Below are positions 1 through 8,468 of a DNA stretch of 64,000 bases, one piece after another. The position numbers were made by a program, and so were the translations under genes. The first letter of the stretch is position 1. Every line of letters begins with the position of its first letter. Source of the stretch: Sinosporangium siamense (GTDB taxonomy: Bacteria > Actinomycetota > Actinomycetes > Streptosporangiales > Streptosporangiaceae); NCBI RefSeq assembly GCF_016863435.1, contig NZ_BOOW01000042.1:62001-126000 (forward strand). The letters are read 5' to 3'. The notes below the pieces were generated by a model. It was not told the origin of the DNA. It worked only from the letters and a program-made list of their open reading frames with translations, and did no database searches.

Positions 1-132
1 GGTGAGTGTGCCGCCGGTGCCGGAGGCGTCGGGTTCGATCTCGTCGCCGAGCCAGGTGGCGCGTGCGCCGTCCCAGAGGGCTTCCTTGACTAGCTTGTCC
101 GCAATGTGTGCGGCTCTGTCCGCGTGGTTCAC
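1..132 (-). CDS. LanC-like cyclase, N-terminal part only (cut by window edge)
   Basis: Only the first 44 residues are in the window. They begin at a GTG (132-130) that overlaps the TGA of the HopA1 gene as GTGA, which indicates translational coupling. The segment has an Ala/Leu-rich helix followed by a WDGARATWLGDEIEP motif. This resembles the entry of LanC-type or LanM C-terminal cyclase domains, where a 'W..G...TWLG' motif follows a helix. In class V lanthipeptide systems a separate cyclase accompanies a kinase-like and a HopA1-like protein, so context supports the call. The zinc ligands (Cys...CysHis) lie outside the window, so cyclase activity is inferred from the N-terminus and the operon only. 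Confidence 0.55.
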   Translation of the reverse strand, partial: MNHADRAAHIADKLVKEALWDGARATWLGDEIEPDASGTGGTLT

Positions 133-1031
133 GGGTGTCCTTCGTCGCCTACGGCCAGCAGGTAAGGGCGGGCGGGGTCGATTCCGGCGGAGGTGAAGCC
201 GGTGGTGATGGCGCGGGTGACGGCCGGTGGGTCGTGGCGTGCCCGCGAGGGCATGGCGCGCCAGGTCTGGGCGAGCAGGCCGCATCGGGTCTGGCCGAAG
301 CTGGCGCCGTCCAGGGGGCCTTCGGCCTGGCCGATGCCGGGGGCGAGGGCGTGGGTGAAGCGGGGCCGCGGGGGCCGCAGGACGCCGGTGAGCGCGGCGG
401 CCACGGCGCGCAGGTCGGCGTCGAGGTCGGCGGCGTCGGGGGCGCCGAGGTAGAGCACGACGGCGTCGGCCCTGCCGCTGTGGCCGGCCGACAGCGGCAG
501 TTTGATCTGGTAGGCGATGTGGGGGTGTTCGGCGAGCAGGCGGGTGAGCAGCGCGATCACTCTCGGGGCGCCGTCGAAGGACACGTTGAGGTAGGTGCGG
601 GTGAGCCGGTCGGCGCCTTTCGGCGGCCAGATGCCGCGGCGGGTGTGCCAGAATCCGCGATCGGTGTCGTGCCAGGTCCACGCGGCGCGGGCGAGCAGCG
701 CGTCGCCGGGGCGGGCGGGCAGCCCCGGCCGGGCGGGCACGGTGTAGCCCGAACGGGGCAGGTGCCTGCGCAGTTCGCCGTTTGAGGCGACGACGCCGCC
801 GCGGGGGGTGGTGCTTTCGGCGCGCCATCCGCCGACGAAGCGGGTGGAGTCGGCGTGGGCGGCGTCCAGGGCTCCGCCGGGGTTGACGTCCAGGGGTGAG
901 GACGAGGCGGGGCGGGGCGGCAGGGGGATCGCGGTGAGATACCAGGAGTACAGGGTGCGTTCCAGGTCCTCCTGGTCGGGGGGCAGGCCGGCGAGCATGG
1001 CTCCGGCGGCGGGAATGTCGGGGTGGATCAC
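129..1031 (-). CDS. HopA1-family protein, putative RiPP phospho-Ser/Thr lyase
   Basis: A 300-residue protein from a GTG start with a GGAG box about 8 nt upstream. It resembles the 'T3SS effector HopA1 family' proteins of actinomycetes: an N-terminal YSWYLT segment, a central WPPKGADR...RTYLNVS block, a helical middle, and a C-terminal TRCGLLAQ...PYLLAVG motif. In thioviridamide-like and class V lanthipeptide clusters such proteins pair with an APH-fold kinase, and the pair is proposed to phosphorylate Ser/Thr and eliminate phosphate to give Dha/Dhb. It lies 131 nt downstream of the kinase gene and overlaps the next gene by GTGA. There is no signal peptide. Family membership is fairly secure; the lyase role is inferred from those clusters. 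Confidence 0.75.
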   Translation of the reverse strand: MIHPDIPAAGAMLAGLPPDQEDLERTLYSWYLTAIPLPPRPASSSPLDVNPGGALDAAHADSTRFVGGWRAESTTPRGGVVASNGELRRHLPRSGYTVPARPGLPARPGDALLARAAWTWHDTDRGFWHTRRGIWPPKGADRLTRTYLNVSFDGAPRVIALLTRLLAEHPHIAYQIKLPLSAGHSGRADAVVLYLGAPDAADLDADLRAVAAALTGVLRPPRPRFTHALAPGIGQAEGPLDGASFGQTRCGLLAQTWRAMPSRARHDPPAVTRAITTGFTSAGIDPARPYLLAVGDEGHP

Positions 1032-1162
1032 TGGGCGGCTCCGGGTGGTGGGATCGTGGTTCGACGGGCTTTGGAGGGCGGACAGGGGTCGTCGGGCGAG
1101 GGCCTCCGGTTCGGTCGGAGGTGGGTCCCGCCTCGTTGTGGGGGCTTCAGGGTCGGTTCAGG

Positions 1163-2116
1163 TCAGGCGGCTCCGAGGGGCTGGACGTCGCGGGCGAGGG
1201 CGCGGTGGCGCTGGATCTCGGCGTGTGGCTCGGGGAGCCAGGTGGCGAGCTGGAGGGCGCGGATGAGCAGGCGGCAGGCGGTGAAGGGGGCCAGGCGGGC
1301 GCGGTCGGCGGGGCGGCCGCGGCCGCGGGCGTAGCCGTCGAGGAACGCCTCGACGGTGGGAGGTGGCGCGCCGGCGCTGAGATATTCCTGGACTCCGCCG
1401 GCGACGTCCCAGCGGGTGTCGCCGGTGCCGGCGGACTCCCAGTCGACCAGCAGGGCCGAGCCGCTGGGGCGGATCAGCACGTTGCTGAAGCGCACGTCGC
1501 CGTGGATGGCGGTGTCGCAGGTCCAGGCGGCGGCGACGGCGTCCATCGCGGCGCGGTGGGCGGGGTCGGCGGCGATGGCGTCGGCCAGGGGGCGCAGCCG
1601 TTCGTCGTGGTTGAGGACGGGCAGGCGGCGGGGGCCGGCGATGTCGAGCAGCCAGGGCCGCACGGGCCGCAGCGGCGGGAGGGCGGCGGCGGCCTGGTGC
1701 CAGGCGCCCAGGGTGCGGCCGAAGGCGGCGGCGGTGCGCTCGTCGAGCGGGTCGCGGGGCGGCGGGAGCCGGTCGAGCCGCCGGGCGGCGACGACGCCCT
1801 CCAGGACCAGCAGGCCGGTGTCGGGGTCGTAGAGTTCCAGGCGGGGCAGCAGGTGGGCGGTGGCGGGGGCGTCGTGTGCGGTGCGGTAGAGGGCGATCTC
1901 GCGGTCGGGGTCGCCTTGGGCGTCGTCGCGGGGGCCGGTGGTCTCCTTGACGGCGTAGCCTCGGCCGTCGCCGAGTTCGACCAGGACGACGCCGTTGGAC
2001 TCGGAGGCGTCGCGTGCGCTGAGACCGTAGCGGTGGACGTCGGCGGGGGTGACCAGGCCGCGGTCGAGCAGGAGCCGGACGGCGCGGCGGGCCAGGGTGG
2101 TGCTCTTGCTGAGCAT
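1163..2116 (-). CDS. APH-fold phosphotransferase, putative RiPP kinase
   Basis: A 317-residue protein from an ATG that lies 4 nt after the subtilase stop. It has the aminoglycoside/choline kinase fold: an ATP-binding Lys in YAVKE (K57), a Glu in DREIALY (E73), the catalytic loop HGDVRFSN (D207, N212), and the metal-binding Asp in LLVDWESAG (D225). All key residues are present, so an active kinase is expected. In isolation it could be an antibiotic kinase. Next to HopA1- and LanC-like genes it is better explained as the Ser/Thr kinase half of a split lanthipeptide-type dehydratase. The substrate is inferred, not shown. Confidence 0.85.
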   Translation of the reverse strand: MLSKSTTLARRAVRLLLDRGLVTPADVHRYGLSARDASESNGVVLVELGDGRGYAVKETTGPRDDAQGDPDREIALYRTAHDAPATAHLLPRLELYDPDTGLLVLEGVVAARRLDRLPPPRDPLDERTAAAFGRTLGAWHQAAAALPPLRPVRPWLLDIAGPRRLPVLNHDERLRPLADAIAADPAHRAAMDAVAAAWTCDTAIHGDVRFSNVLIRPSGSALLVDWESAGTGDTRWDVAGGVQEYLSAGAPPPTVEAFLDGYARGRGRPADRARLAPFTACRLLIRALQLATWLPEPHAEIQRHRALARDVQPLGAA

Positions 2117-2120
2117 GGAG

Positions 2121-3710
2121 TCAGACCTCGTGGATGTCGCCGTTGTCGTCCAGGTAGAACCAGGACGTCTCGGCGGGGTCGTCGGGGGGCAGGCGTCGTT
2201 CGAGGTCGTCCAGGCGGGACAGGATCCGGTCGAGGACGGTGGGTTCGGCAGGGTGGGGGGCGGTGGCGCAGCCGAGGCGGGAGGGGCAGCCGTCGATGTG
2301 CGAGGGGCAGCGCAGGGTGGAGACGGGGCACAGGACGGGCAGGCGGGAGGGGCAGCGCACGGAGGTGGTGGGCAGGCACAGGGTGAGGCGGCTGGTGGGG
2401 ACGGGCGGCGGGCAGGGGCGCAGGACCGTGCGGGGGATGACGAGGTCGCCGCGGGTGAGGGCGGCGCGGGCGTCGACGCGGCCGTGGCCCCAGGCGTTGT
2501 CGAAGCCGGCGCTGCCGAGGTTGGCGGCGCTGTCCTGGAGGCACTGCTTGATCTTGGTGTTGGTGTGGCCGGGGTGGCGGCTCCACATGAGGGCGGCCAG
2601 GCCGGTGACGAGGGGGGCGGCCATGGAGGTGCCGCTGAGTTCGCCGTAGTTGAGGGGCAGGGCCGGGTCGACGCTGTAGGTGGGGAGGGTGGACAGGATG
2701 TTGCGGCCGGGGGCGACGACGGTGATCTCGGGGCCGACGTTGGAGAAGTCGGAGACGGTGTCGCCCGGGTCGGTGGAGCCGACGGCGATGACCCCGGGGA
2801 CGGTGGTGGAATACGCGGCGGGCCAGATGACGGGCCCGGCGCCGTCGTTGCCGGCGGCGGCGACCAGCAGCATGCCGCGGTCGGAGGCATACTGGCAGGC
2901 CTGCTGCTTGGTGATGTTGTGGCCGCCGCCGCCGGAGTAGTTGATGACGGCTTTGAGGCCGCGGGCGGCGGCGTAGTCGGTGATCTCCTCGACGGCGTCG
3001 GCGAAGTCGGCGGAGCTGCCGTTGCCGGCGGCGTCCAGGGTGCGGCAGATGTAGACGGGGGAGCCCCAGTTCATGCCGGCGACGCCGGCGGCGTTGCCGC
3101 CGGTCGCGGCGGCGATGCCGGTGACGTGGGTGCCGTGGCCGTTGAGGTCGCGCGGGGTGCCGCCGTCGACGTAGTCGGTGCCGAGCGTGATGCGGGCGGG
3201 GTCGTTCAGGTCGTCGTGGTCGAGGGTGTCGGCGGTGAGGGAGATGCCGGAGTCGATGACGCCGATGAGCACGCCCGGGGCGCCGGTCTGCAGGTCCCAG
3301 GCGGCTTCGGCGTTGACGGCGCCGGGCCCCCACTGCTGGGGGTAGCGGGGGTCGTTGGGGACGACCTGGGCGCGGTCGGCCAGGTCGGGTTCGACGTGGG
3401 CGATGGCGGCGGTGGTCTCGGCCGCGGCGAGCTGCGACAGGACGGTGTCGGCGGGGGAGGCGCCGCTGTCGGGGAGCAGCACCAGCAGACGTCCGGTACG
3501 GCTCGGGCCTCGCAGGACCGTCGTGCCTTCGGGAAGGGCGGCGAGGGCGGCGCGGACCTGGGCGTCGACACTGCCGGGAGTGGTGAGCTGGCCGTCGGGA
3601 GCGGCCAGGTGCACAATGAGGCGGCGTGCGATGAAATGGATCGTTCCATCCAGGTTATCGGCAGATGCGATGGGTAAGCCGGTGTTTCGAGGTGGATTGT
3701 CGTCCAGCAC
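2121..3710 (-). CDS. S8 subtilase with Cys/Ser/Thr-rich C-terminal tail
   Basis: Start chosen at the GTG at 3710, preceded 5 nt upstream by GGGAGG, giving 529 residues. Residues about 30-125 look like an inhibitor-type prodomain. The S8 domain spans about 145-420 with the triad Asp153 (VIDSG), His192 (GHGTHVTG) and Ser362 (GTSMAAP), and oxyanion Asn288 (AAGNDG). There is no signal peptide, which is unusual for a subtilase. Residues 421-529 are not protease. They contain seven Cys (433, 445, 453, 461, 468, 475, 481), mostly in Cys-Pro-Ser or Ser/Thr-x-x-Cys settings, then an amphipathic helix (about 491-507) and a WFYLDDNGD terminus. The gene leads the kinase-HopA1-LanC operon. The protease call is secure. 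The tail as a modification substrate is an inference. It could instead be a disulfide or metal-binding appendage. Confidence 0.9.
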   Translation of the reverse strand: MLDDNPPRNTGLPIASADNLDGTIHFIARRLIVHLAAPDGQLTTPGSVDAQVRAALAALPEGTTVLRGPSRTGRLLVLLPDSGASPADTVLSQLAAAETTAAIAHVEPDLADRAQVVPNDPRYPQQWGPGAVNAEAAWDLQTGAPGVLIGVIDSGISLTADTLDHDDLNDPARITLGTDYVDGGTPRDLNGHGTHVTGIAAATGGNAAGVAGMNWGSPVYICRTLDAAGNGSSADFADAVEEITDYAAARGLKAVINYSGGGGHNITKQQACQYASDRGMLLVAAAGNDGAGPVIWPAAYSTTVPGVIAVGSTDPGDTVSDFSNVGPEITVVAPGRNILSTLPTYSVDPALPLNYGELSGTSMAAPLVTGLAALMWSRHPGHTNTKIKQCLQDSAANLGSAGFDNAWGHGRVDARAALTRGDLVIPRTVLRPCPPPVPTSRLTLCLPTTSVRCPSRLPVLCPVSTLRCPSHIDGCPSRLGCATAPHPAEPTVLDRILSRLDDLERRLPPDDPAETSWFYLDDNGDIHEV

Positions 3711-4287
3711 AATTGCCTCCCTGCACCTACTTGTCGCCAACGCGACGATAAATCGAGATTGAGGCGGTGTCGACCCAAAATGTTGCTCCTATGTGGGATT
3801 CTTGGCGCCGGGACCTGCCGTTCGATCTTGAAACTTCGCACTAATGCTGAAATGAGCTTATCTGTGGAAGAGTGATGCGTAAGGGCGTCATTCATGCATA
3901 AAGCGATCAAATATGCCGATAAATGGGCGCTCGGGATGAGTGGTGCTGATTCACCGCATAATCGGCACCGCCCGGCAGGGCGGTTACGACACACTGTGTC
4001 GGAGATCAAAGCAAGATGTCTCCATCGCCGGGGGGCGGGAATGTGCTTGCGGCGTACGGCGGAGCGGGCGCAGCCTTCGCCGCAACGCGTCGACGGAGAC
4101 GAGTAGCCACCGGGCGCGGGCAGATGCCGGAGAGCCGCCGGAAGCCGGGAAGGCGGACCTGCCCGCCGGCGGCGAAGACCCTCCCGAGCGCGGGGAGGAA
4201 AAGCGCCCGCCCGGCGCCCAACGCCCCGCCGGCCGGCCCCCGTCACCGGGCCCATCGAGGCCCCCGCGCCCAGCGGCGGCGAAAGTG
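3711..4287. other. Intergenic region upstream of the subtilase operon
   Basis: About 580 bases without a convincing gene. The part from 3760 to 3990 is clearly more AT-rich than its surroundings and probably holds the promoter of the minus-strand subtilase operon. From about 4000 the sequence is GC-rich with no recognisable product. Short open frames here match nothing recognisable and lack ribosome binding sites. No separate precursor-peptide gene with a Cys/Ser/Thr-rich core was found. Confidence 0.5.
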
Positions 4288-4660
4288 CGGTGGCACCGCG
4301 AGTTCCCTTCTCGCCCGCACTCCCGTCGCAGCAGTTCTTCAAGCAGACCATGGTCGGCGTCTTCGAGCGCGTCTACGAGACCGGGCCCGTCTTCCGGGCC
4401 GAGCCGCCCGAGGTGCCCGCGCGAAGCTGGTCACGGGCGGCCAGCGGCTGCACCGCCACGAGGACTACCTGGCCGCGCTGGCGGCCCGGGGCGAGTCGCC
4501 CGGGCCGTATGCGGGCTACCTGGCGGCCTTCCGGCACGGGATGCCGCCGCACGTGGGGTTCGCGCTCGGGCTGGAGAGGTGGACGGCCCGCCTCACGGGG
4601 GCCGGCAACATCCGCCTGGCCACGCTGTTCCCGCGCGACCTGCACCGCCTGATGCCGTGA
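4288..4660 (+). pseudogene. Decayed aspartyl-tRNA synthetase (AspRS2-like) remnant
   Basis: Two pieces of a class II aspartyl/asparaginyl-tRNA synthetase survive in different frames. The first (about 4300-4420) contains FFKQTMVGVFERVYE followed by TGPVFRAEP, which is the motif 2 region. The second (about 4430-4660) contains QRLHRHEDYLAAL, FRHGMPPHVGFALGLER and IRLATLFPRDLHRL, which is motif 3 and the C-terminus of the archaeal-type enzyme. More than 100 residues between them and the whole anticodon-binding domain are missing, and the frame changes at the junction. It cannot encode an active synthetase. A main aspS elsewhere is assumed. Confidence 0.85.
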
Positions 4661-4780
4661 CGTCCGGCTCCGGAGCGGGCTGGCGGCCGGGGCGAATCGC
4701 CCGAGCCGGGCTACCTGGCGGCCTTCGCCGCACGGGGGGTCGCCTGTCTGATGCCGTGATGTCCGGCTCCGGCGCGGCCC
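4661..4780 (+). repeat. Partial duplicate of the AspRS remnant 3' end
   Basis: Sequence from about 4678 to 4773 repeats, in degenerate form, parts of 4478-4673: the CTGGCGGCC(C)GGGGCGA block, the GGGCTACCTGGCGGCCTTC block, and the terminal CTGATGCCGTGA followed by GTCCGGCTCCGG. The copy is shortened internally and codes for nothing. It looks like a small tandem duplication followed by decay. Confidence 0.7.
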
Positions 4781-4890
4781 GCCTTGGGCGGCGCCGGGGT
4801 GGCGTCCGCCAGGGGGATCGTGCGGGTATTCGTCCTGGCCGAGTTTTCGCGGCATGGCATGGCGTGGGCGGCCCGTGAGTGGTGCGTCGC

Positions 4891-6153
4891 TCAGGGGCGG
4901 CGGGCCGCGACGGCCTTGCGTACGCCGTAGGCGGCGGCGCCGGCGGCGAGCACCAGCGTTCCCCACAGGACCGAGGCGGAAGGCAGGGTGAAGGCCAGGA
5001 CCAGGCAGCCGAGCAGCCCGGCCCCCGGCACGATCCGCGCCGTGAGGCCCGGGGAGAGCGTCCACGCCGAGGCGTTGGCGATCGCGTAGTAGACGAGCAC
5101 CCCGAACGACGAGAAGCCGATCGCCCCCCGCACGTCGAGCGTCGCCGCCAGGGCGGCCACGGCCGCGCCGACCGCGAGCTGGGCGTGGTGCGGCACATGG
5201 CGGCGCGGATGGACGGCGGCCAGGGTGTGCGGCAGGTGCCGGTCGCGGGCCATGGCCATGGTGGTGCGTGAGACGCCGAGCAGCAGCGCCAGCAGCGACC
5301 CGGCGGCGGCCACCGCCGCCCCGGCCTGCACCAGCGGCACCAGTGCGGGCACCCCGGCCGCCCGCACGGCCTCGGCCAGGGGCGCCGCGGCGCGGGCCAG
5401 CCGGCCGGGCCCGAGCACCGCCAGTACGGCGACGGCCACCGCGGCGTACACCGCGAGGGTGAGCCCGAGCGCCAGCGGGATCGCCCGGGGGATGGTCGTG
5501 CGCGGGTCGCGGACCTCCTCGCCGAGCGTGGCGATGCGCGCGTAGCCGGCGAACGCGAAGAACAGCAGGCCCGCCGCCTGCAACACCCCCGCGGCGGTGA
5601 AGGCCGCGCCGCCCGGTGCCGGGCGCGGCGGCGCGCCGCCCGCGAGGCAGGCGACGACCACGGCGGCCAGCACCACCAGCACGAACGCGACGATCGCCCG
5701 GGTCAGCCACGCCGCCTTGCGCACCCCCGCGTAGTCGACCGCCGTGAGCACCGCCACCGTCGCCACCGCCACCGCGTGCGCCTGCCCCGGCCACACGTAC
5801 AGGCCGACGGTCAGCGCCATGGCCGCGCACGAGGCCGTCTTCCCGGTGACGAAGCTCCACCCGGCCAGGTAGCCCCACAGTTCGCCCAGGCGTTCGGTGC
5901 CGTAGACGTAGGTGCCGCCGGATCGCGGATAGCGGGCGGCGAGGCGGGCCGAGGAGGTTGCGTTGCAGTAGGCGACGAGGGCGGCGACGGCCAGTCCGAG
6001 CAGCAGGCCCCCGCCCGAGGCCGCCGCGGCCGGGGCGAGCACGGCGAACACCCCCGCGCCGAGCATCGAGCCAAGCCCGACGAGCACGGCGTCGGACACG
6101 CCCAGGTGGCGCCGGAGCTCTCCAGGCCCGGGCGGTCCTGCGGAGATGCTCAT
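4891..6153 (-). CDS. APC-family amino acid permease
   Basis: A 420-residue integral membrane protein with about 12 predicted helices. The start is the ATG at 6153, with CGGGAG 7 nt upstream. An upstream in-frame start would add 14 polar residues. The first helix carries the APC signature GLGSMLGAGVFAVLAP (unwound TM1 substrate-binding region). A YPRSGGTYVYG segment follows TM2, and FFAFAGYARIATLGEEVRDP is the typical TM6 region. Family members are proton-coupled importers of amino acids or amines. The substrate cannot be told. It is a stand-alone gene, convergent with the AspRS remnant. Confidence 0.9.
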   Translation of the reverse strand: MSISAGPPGPGELRRHLGVSDAVLVGLGSMLGAGVFAVLAPAAAASGGGLLLGLAVAALVAYCNATSSARLAARYPRSGGTYVYGTERLGELWGYLAGWSFVTGKTASCAAMALTVGLYVWPGQAHAVAVATVAVLTAVDYAGVRKAAWLTRAIVAFVLVVLAAVVVACLAGGAPPRPAPGGAAFTAAGVLQAAGLLFFAFAGYARIATLGEEVRDPRTTIPRAIPLALGLTLAVYAAVAVAVLAVLGPGRLARAAAPLAEAVRAAGVPALVPLVQAGAAVAAAGSLLALLLGVSRTTMAMARDRHLPHTLAAVHPRRHVPHHAQLAVGAAVAALAATLDVRGAIGFSSFGVLVYYAIANASAWTLSPGLTARIVPGAGLLGCLVLAFTLPSASVLWGTLVLAAGAAAYGVRKAVAARRP

Positions 6154-6468
6154 GGATGTGCTCCCGGGCTGGTCGTGGACTGCCCTCCGGCGCACGATAA
6201 CCGAACGCCGCGGGGAGGGTTGTCGGCGTCGTCGGGCTTTGCCGTACTAAGTGTTGTCCTTGAGAGGTGTTGCGAAGGATTTTGGCATGTCTTTTCCGGT
6301 ATGTGGGCCGATGTGGGTACCGGCGCATGACCGTCCGGGCGGCGCGGGCCGCCGGGCGGCAGGCGCCGATCGACCGATCCCAGCCGGGGGTTTTCCCGTC
6401 TCAAGGTCCTTCCTTGTGGTCGCGGCGGGCATCTACAACAGGCGGTCGTCGCTCACCGGGAGGTTGAC
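6154..6468. promoter_or_regulatory. Divergent promoter region between permease and multicopper oxidase
   Basis: About 315 bases between divergent genes. It includes a stretch of lower GC (6225-6320). Promoters for both genes are expected here. I see no clear operator palindrome. Confidence 0.4.
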
Positions 6469-8376
6469 GTGCCCTCAAGGAGAGAGTTCCTCGCGGGCGG
6501 CGCCGGTGCCGGGCTCCTGCTCCTCGCCCGATCCTCCCGCACGGCGCTGCCCGTGCTCGCCCCCGCCTCGATCCCCAAATACGCCGTGGCCCTGCCGATC
6601 CCCCGGCCGATGCCGAGGGATCCCGCGGCGACCGGCCCCGAGGACGACTACACGATCGCGGTCCGCCGGTTCCGGCAGCAGATGCTGCCCCCTGGCCTCC
6701 CCGCGACGACGGTGCTGGGGTACGGCTCGGCCCACGAGCCGTCGACCTTCGCCACGCCGGCCCGCACGATCGAGGCGCGGGTCGGCCGCCCCGTCCGCGT
6801 GCGCTGGGTGAACGAGCTGGTCGACGCGGCGGGCCGCTACCTGCCCCATATGCTGCCGGTCGACCCGACCCTGCACTGGGCGAACCCGCCCGGGGGACCG
6901 GCGGGGCGGGACTACCGCCCCGAGTTCGCCGCCACGCCCGGGCCCTACAGGGGGCCGGTGCCGATCGTCACCCACCTGCACGGGGGGTTCAGCGCCGACT
7001 ACAGCGACGGCCACCCCGAGGCGTGGTTTCTGCCCGCCGCCGCGAACATCCCGGCCGGTTACGCGGCCGAGGGGTCGCGGTACGCGCCCTTCGCCAAGGC
7101 GTTCGAGGAACGGTACGGCATGGGCTGGCAGGCGGGGTCGGCGCTCTACCGGTACGGCAACAACCAGCGGGCCGCGACCCTGTGGTTCCACGATCACGTT
7201 CTCGGGATGACCCGGATCAACGTCTACGCCGGCCTGGCCGGCTTCTACCTGCTGCGCGGCGGTCGCGGGGATCTGCCGGCGGGGGTGCTGCCCGGTCCGG
7301 CGCCCGCGCCCGGCGACGCGGCGGGCACGGTCTACCGGGAGATCCCGGTGCTGATCCAGGACAGATCCTTCGCGGCCGACGGCTCCCTCGCCTACCCCGC
7401 CGGACGCAGCCGGTTCGACGGCACCACCGGGCCCTACATTCCCGGCAGCGACGTCCCCCCGATCTGGGGCCCGGAGTTCTTCGGGGAGGTGATGGTGGTG
7501 AACGGCGCCACCTGGCCCGCCCTCGCGGTGGAGCCGTGCCGCTACCGGCTCCGGCTGCTCAACGGGTGCAACTCCCGTTTCCTCGACCTGAGGATCGTGT
7601 CCGCCCCTCCGGGGCGCCGGGCCGCCGAGTCGGCTCTGCCGTTCTGGATGATCGGCTCGGACGGGGGTTTCCTGCCCGCGCCCGTGGAGCTCGAAAACCT
7701 GCTGCTGGCCCCCGCAGAGCGGGCCGACGTGATCGTCGACTTCACCGGGACCGCGAGCGGGACGCAGCTCTACCTCGTCAACGAGGGGCCCGACGGCCCC
7801 TTCCAGCGGCGGGGCGGCGCGGCGCCGGCCGATCCGGCGGGCACCGGGCAGGTGCTCAGGTTCACCGTGCGGGCCCTCACCGCACCCGATCGCAGTGTTC
7901 CCCCCGACCGGCTTACCCTGCCCCCTTTCACCCCGATCGGGACGGCGACGGTGACCCGTCAGGTCGTCCTGCTGGAGAGCGCCTCGGCGGTACGGCGGGG
8001 CGTGAGCCCGGTGAAGATGAGCCTGGGGGTGATGCGAGACGGGCGCCCGGTGGCGATGATGTGGAGCGATCCGATCACCGAGAACCCGGCGCTGGGCGCG
8101 ATCGAGGTGTGGGAGATCCACAACTTCACCGCCGACGCCCATCCGATCCACATTCACGAGGTCCAGCTTCAGCTCGTGAACCGGCAGCGGTTCGGGGGCG
8201 TCGCGCGGGACCCCGAGCGGTGGGAGAGCGGCTTCAAGGACACGGTGATCGCCTACCCCAAGGAGGTCACGCGGGTCCGGGTGGTGTTCGACCGGGAGGG
8301 GTTGTTCGTGTGGCACTGCCACATGCTTGAGCACGAGGACAACGAGATGATGAGGCCTTATCGCATCGGCGGGTGA
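6469..8376 (+). CDS. Multicopper oxidase (bilirubin oxidase/CotA type), Tat-exported
   Basis: A 635-residue protein from a GTG start, with GGGAGG 5 nt upstream. The N-terminus SRREFLAGGAGAGLLLLA is a Tat signal. Three cupredoxin domains carry the four copper-ligand blocks: THLHGG (about residue 166), WFHDHVLGMTR (about 242), HPIHIHEVQ (about 559) and WHCHMLEHEDNEMM (about 615). The ligands for the type 1, 2 and 3 coppers are therefore complete. The HCHMLEHEDNEMM ending with a Met axial ligand is typical of CotA/bilirubin-oxidase/phenoxazinone-synthase-like enzymes, which oxidise phenolics or metals with reduction of O2 to water. The natural substrate is unknown. It is monocistronic, followed by a YceI gene about 90 nt downstream. 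Confidence 0.92.
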   Translation: MPSRREFLAGGAGAGLLLLARSSRTALPVLAPASIPKYAVALPIPRPMPRDPAATGPEDDYTIAVRRFRQQMLPPGLPATTVLGYGSAHEPSTFATPARTIEARVGRPVRVRWVNELVDAAGRYLPHMLPVDPTLHWANPPGGPAGRDYRPEFAATPGPYRGPVPIVTHLHGGFSADYSDGHPEAWFLPAAANIPAGYAAEGSRYAPFAKAFEERYGMGWQAGSALYRYGNNQRAATLWFHDHVLGMTRINVYAGLAGFYLLRGGRGDLPAGVLPGPAPAPGDAAGTVYREIPVLIQDRSFAADGSLAYPAGRSRFDGTTGPYIPGSDVPPIWGPEFFGEVMVVNGATWPALAVEPCRYRLRLLNGCNSRFLDLRIVSAPPGRRAAESALPFWMIGSDGGFLPAPVELENLLLAPAERADVIVDFTGTASGTQLYLVNEGPDGPFQRRGGAAPADPAGTGQVLRFTVRALTAPDRSVPPDRLTLPPFTPIGTATVTRQVVLLESASAVRRGVSPVKMSLGVMRDGRPVAMMWSDPITENPALGAIEVWEIHNFTADAHPIHIHEVQLQLVNRQRFGGVARDPERWESGFKDTVIAYPKEVTRVRVVFDREGLFVWHCHMLEHEDNEMMRPYRIGG

Positions 8377-8468
8377 GGGCGTCCCCGCTCAGCCGGGACA
8401 CGGATCCCGCCACGCCGCCGACCGCGGTGGAGCGGCTTTCGCTCCCACCCGGGGGTTAGCCTGGGGAG

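Noticed and set aside
2268-2429. Cys-rich tail as a zinc finger or frameshift artefact
   Set aside because: Cys spacing (12, 8, 8, 7, 7, 6) is not CxxC-like. The frame continues without interruption to a sensible acidic terminus and the next gene starts 4 nt later. A disulfide-rich function remains possible.
108-3677. Very long open frames on the plus strand opposite the subtilase operon
   Set aside because: Gly/Ala/Arg-rich antisense shadows caused by high GC; no domains and no ribosome binding sites, while the minus-strand frames have complete family motifs.
4373-6328. A 651-codon minus-strand frame over the permease
   Set aside because: Arg/Gly/Ala-rich, out of frame with the clear APC permease; shadow.
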